From NCBI GenBank assembly GCA_028292435.1, contig JAQGMI010000022.1, positions 1-54,578 of the forward strand: 54,578 nt of DNA, in the 5' to 3' direction. The notes under the pieces are model-generated. The model saw only the letters and a program-made list of their open reading frames with translations, was not told the origin of the DNA and made no database searches. Below are positions 53,501 through 54,578 of this stretch, piece by piece. Each line of letters begins with the position of its first letter. Positions within the stretch are counted from its first letter, which is position 1. Both the position numbers and the translations under genes were made by a program. The DNA comes from Betaproteobacteria bacterium (GTDB taxonomy: Bacteria > Pseudomonadota > Gammaproteobacteria > Burkholderiales > SG8-41).

Positions 53501-54578
53501 CCGGTATTGGTGAAGCCGTCGATGATGGTGGCCTGCGCAACCGTCGCGAGTCCCGTCGCCGTGATGTTGCCCGCATGGTTGCCCACTGCCGCTGCCGCTG
53601 CTGCCACCGCTGCGGCGGTGTCAGAGATGCTGTAGCTCGTGCTGCCGCTGTTGGTGAATCCATCGATCACGGTCGCCTGCGCGACCGTCGCGAGTCCCGT
53701 CGCAGTCAGATTTGTCGCTGCGTTGGCAACGGCTGCGGGCGCTGCTGCAACTGCTGCGGCGGTATCCGAGATGCTGTAGCTCGTGCTGCCGCTGTTGGTG
53801 AACGCATGAATCGTCGTGGCCTGTGCCACCGTTGCCAGATCAGTCACCGTGATGTTGCTTGCGCTGTTGGCGACGAGTGCTGAGGCTGTCGCCAGATTCG
53901 CCGCCGTGTCCGCCAGGCTGTAGCTCTTCGTGCCGCCGTTGGTGAACGCATCGAACACCGTTGCCTGTGCGACGGTAGCAGCTGTGGAAGCCGTTAGGTT
54001 GACCGCACCGTTGGCCACTGAGGCCAACGCCCCGGCGAGTGCCGCTGCCGTATCCGAGATGCTATAGCTCTTCGTACCGCTGTTGGTGAACGCGTGGATC
54101 GTCGTTGCCTGCGCGACCGTCGCCAGATCGGTGACAGTGATGTTGGTCGCCCCGGTCCCCACCGATGCCGCTGCTGCAGCGAGTGCCGCGGCGGTGTCGG
54201 CAATGCTGTAGCTCGTCGTGCCGCTGTTGGTGAAGCCGTCGATGATGGTGGCCTGCGCGACGGTCGCGAGTCCCGTCGCGGTGATGTTGGTTGCGTGGTT
54301 ACCCACTGTCGCCAGCGCTGCTGCCACTGCTGCGGCGGTGTCAGAGATGCTGTAGCTCGTGCTGCCGGTGTTGCTGAAGCCATCGATGATGGTGGCCTGC
54401 GCGACCGTTGCGAGTCCCGTCGCCGTGATGTTGGCCGCGTGGTTACCCACTGCAGCCAATGCCGCCGCAACCGCGGCTGCCGTGTCGGAGATGCTGTAGG
54501 TCGTGCTGCCGGTATTGGTGAAGCCATCGATCACGGTTGCTTGCGCCACGGTCGAAAGGCCGGTTGCGGTGATGTTGG
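50587..54578 (-). CDS. Giant repetitive secreted-type protein, C-terminal part
   Basis: The frame is open from the right edge of the window to a TGA at 50587-50589, giving about 1330 residues of the C-terminal part; the N-terminus lies outside. It begins with at least fourteen near-identical 48-residue units with the pattern FTNSGxxSYSIADTAAALA and NITVTxLATVAQAT. More diverged units of 50-54 residues and a non-repetitive end follow, with Gly/Asn/Asp-rich stretches (GNDTIDIDGTGNTNATLG) like RTX or haemolysin-type secreted proteins. No cysteine is visible and the composition is Ala/Thr/Ser-rich, typical of surface-layer proteins or large adhesins exported by a type I system. The C-terminal DTITLTLPAGHSLQLQAD probably contains the secretion signal. 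No transporter genes are in the window. Confidence 0.85.
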   Translation of the reverse strand, partial: NITATGLSTVAQATVIDGFTNTGSTTYSISDTAAAVAAALAAVGNHAANITATGLATVAQATIIDGFSNTGSTSYSISDTAAAVAAALATVGNHATNITATGLATVAQATIIDGFTNSGTTSYSIADTAAALAAAAASVGTGATNITVTDLATVAQATTIHAFTNSGTKSYSISDTAAALAGALASVANGAVNLTASTAATVAQATVFDAFTNGGTKSYSLADTAANLATASALVANSASNITVTDLATVAQATTIHAFTNSGSTSYSISDTAAAVAAAPAAVANAATNLTATGLATVAQATVIDGFTNSGSTSYSISDTAAAVAAAAAAVGNHAGNITATGLATVAQATIIDGFTNTGSTSYSISDAAAAVAAALAAVGNHATNITATGLATVAQATIIDGFTNSGTTSYSIADTAAALAAASASVGNGATSITVSDVATVAQATTIQAFTNSGSTSYSISDTAAALAGALASVANGAVNLTASTAATVAQATVFDAFTNSGSKTYSLADTAANLAAASALVGNSATNITVTNSATVAQATTIRGFTNSGAKSYNIADTAAALAGALAAVANGAINLTATTAATVSQATTIHAFTDSGVKSYSVSDTAAALAGSLAAVASGAINLTATGLSSVAQATVFNTFTNSGTKTYSLADTAGNLAAASNLVGNGASTIAATTAATVAQADAIHAFTPAGALATYALSDTAANLTTAIVAHDPALANATSFAVTTVATVAQADAIHGYNGVSALATYALSDTAAHFAAAVTAHDPALAKSTSEVITGFATVAQASTILGYNATWASTVVYALADTAANLSAAISANSVALGNAVSLTVTGNATIAQGDNIYSYASFWGLPLSLDVADTAANIVAAVNSADPTLSGVVSFTVTGATNAAQATTILSYNTVSSHAVYSLVDTSVNVLGAPAAVGASATSVTITNAPTLSVADANTLLNVDHAVISLGYSIADTSTNLLNPAYATLAHGAANVIVTDFSPPTLTVATATELVVIDHAFPFTFNLTDTGAHLLATPNPAQIIGGAYNISVTTTLLAADASTLISELSPSSAIAYDLADTSANLLAVASPGVVIGAATSVTVTGSASIADIATLFSYNPAVIYSLADTSVQLATALSTGDPNLIIANAATTIAVTDPSNILTLNADEFLNLLAGPSLLAGNDTIDIDGTGNTNATLGTVGNFGGNHTMILGGANNGAYTVNLGTSGENLITLQGTGHHHITAASAVTETFVMGATQRGGSVISNLQINDLIDTGSAINLTALQANSAAVNSAGKYFVNATSLTWWDSNAGHNIADTITLTLPAGHSLQLQADHHSFKVV
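52516..54578 (-). repeat. 144-bp tandem repeats with 864-bp super-repeat
   Basis: Within the giant gene, units of exactly 144 bp (48 codons) follow each other without gaps for at least 14 copies, and the array continues past the window edge. Units differ in type, and the order of types repeats every six units. For example, the GCCGTCGATG at 53371 recurs at 54235, exactly 864 bp away. The array therefore grew by duplication of multi-unit blocks as well as single units. Confidence 0.88.

Noticed and set aside
52516..54578. CRISPR array
   Set aside because: The repeats are contiguous 144-bp coding units without unique spacers and they keep one reading frame; no cas genes are near.

Overview
The window looks like the chromosome of a GC-rich betaproteobacterium, probably Burkholderiales-like. 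The evidence is the 5' end of a 16S rRNA gene on the minus strand, seven tripartite-tricarboxylate (Bug/TctC) periplasmic binding proteins, PEP-CTERM and DUF2934/DUF3606 proteins, and dense, overlapping gene packing. I cannot name the genus from sequence alone.

Layout. (1) 1-600: 16S rRNA 5' end with its leader and a consensus rrn promoter, reading leftward. (2) 683-5600: a lipid or secondary-metabolite locus with a cytochrome P450, a fatty acyl-AMP ligase fused to an acyl carrier domain, an LpxL-type acyltransferase and a Sfp-type phosphopantetheinyl transferase. (3) 5584-8240, minus: an operon of a TctC protein, a UGSC-family selenoprotein with an in-frame TGA at 6903-6905, and an uncharacterised 356-aa protein. 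Conventional gene calling would truncate the selenoprotein. A near-perfect bacterial SECIS hairpin lies directly after the TGA. An AtuA-like/DUF4387 pair is divergent to it. (4) 10088-23000: carboxylate catabolism, with six more TctC proteins, an MmgE/PrpD protein, an NDP-forming acyl-CoA synthetase, an acyl-CoA dehydrogenase, an enoyl-CoA hydratase and a glutathione S-transferase. No TctA or TctB membrane subunit is present. (5) 23228-27589, minus: a stress-type cluster (DUF2934/DUF3606 protein, three SRPBCC proteins, a DUF2244 protein, a zinc alcohol dehydrogenase).

(6) 27701-46726: surface polysaccharide genes. UDP-galactopyranose mutase and a glycosyltransferase are followed by a small Ser/Gly/Thr-rich lipoprotein and an MFS transporter. 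Next comes a tightly overlapping seven-gene minus-strand operon: GT4, GmhB-like phosphatase, GT9, carbamoyltransferase, GT2, GT9, GT. A cation-diffusion facilitator, a GH1-like/RmlD-like fusion protein, a DUF4380-like protein and a TAXI-type binding protein complete the region. (7) 46779-50253: a PEP-CTERM protein, a MarC-family membrane protein, a hexapeptide acetyltransferase and a PhnD-like binding protein, with a possible small RNA in between. (8) 50587 to the right edge: the 3' end of a very large secreted-type repeat protein made of 48-residue (144-bp) units. These are themselves arranged in a six-unit, 864-bp super-repeat.

The strongest non-routine observation is the UGSC selenoprotein with its SECIS element and operon partners. 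Next are the nested repeat protein, the heptose/carbamoyl glycan operon and the GH1-RmlD fusion. Functions are inferred from recognisable motifs and context; no database search was run.
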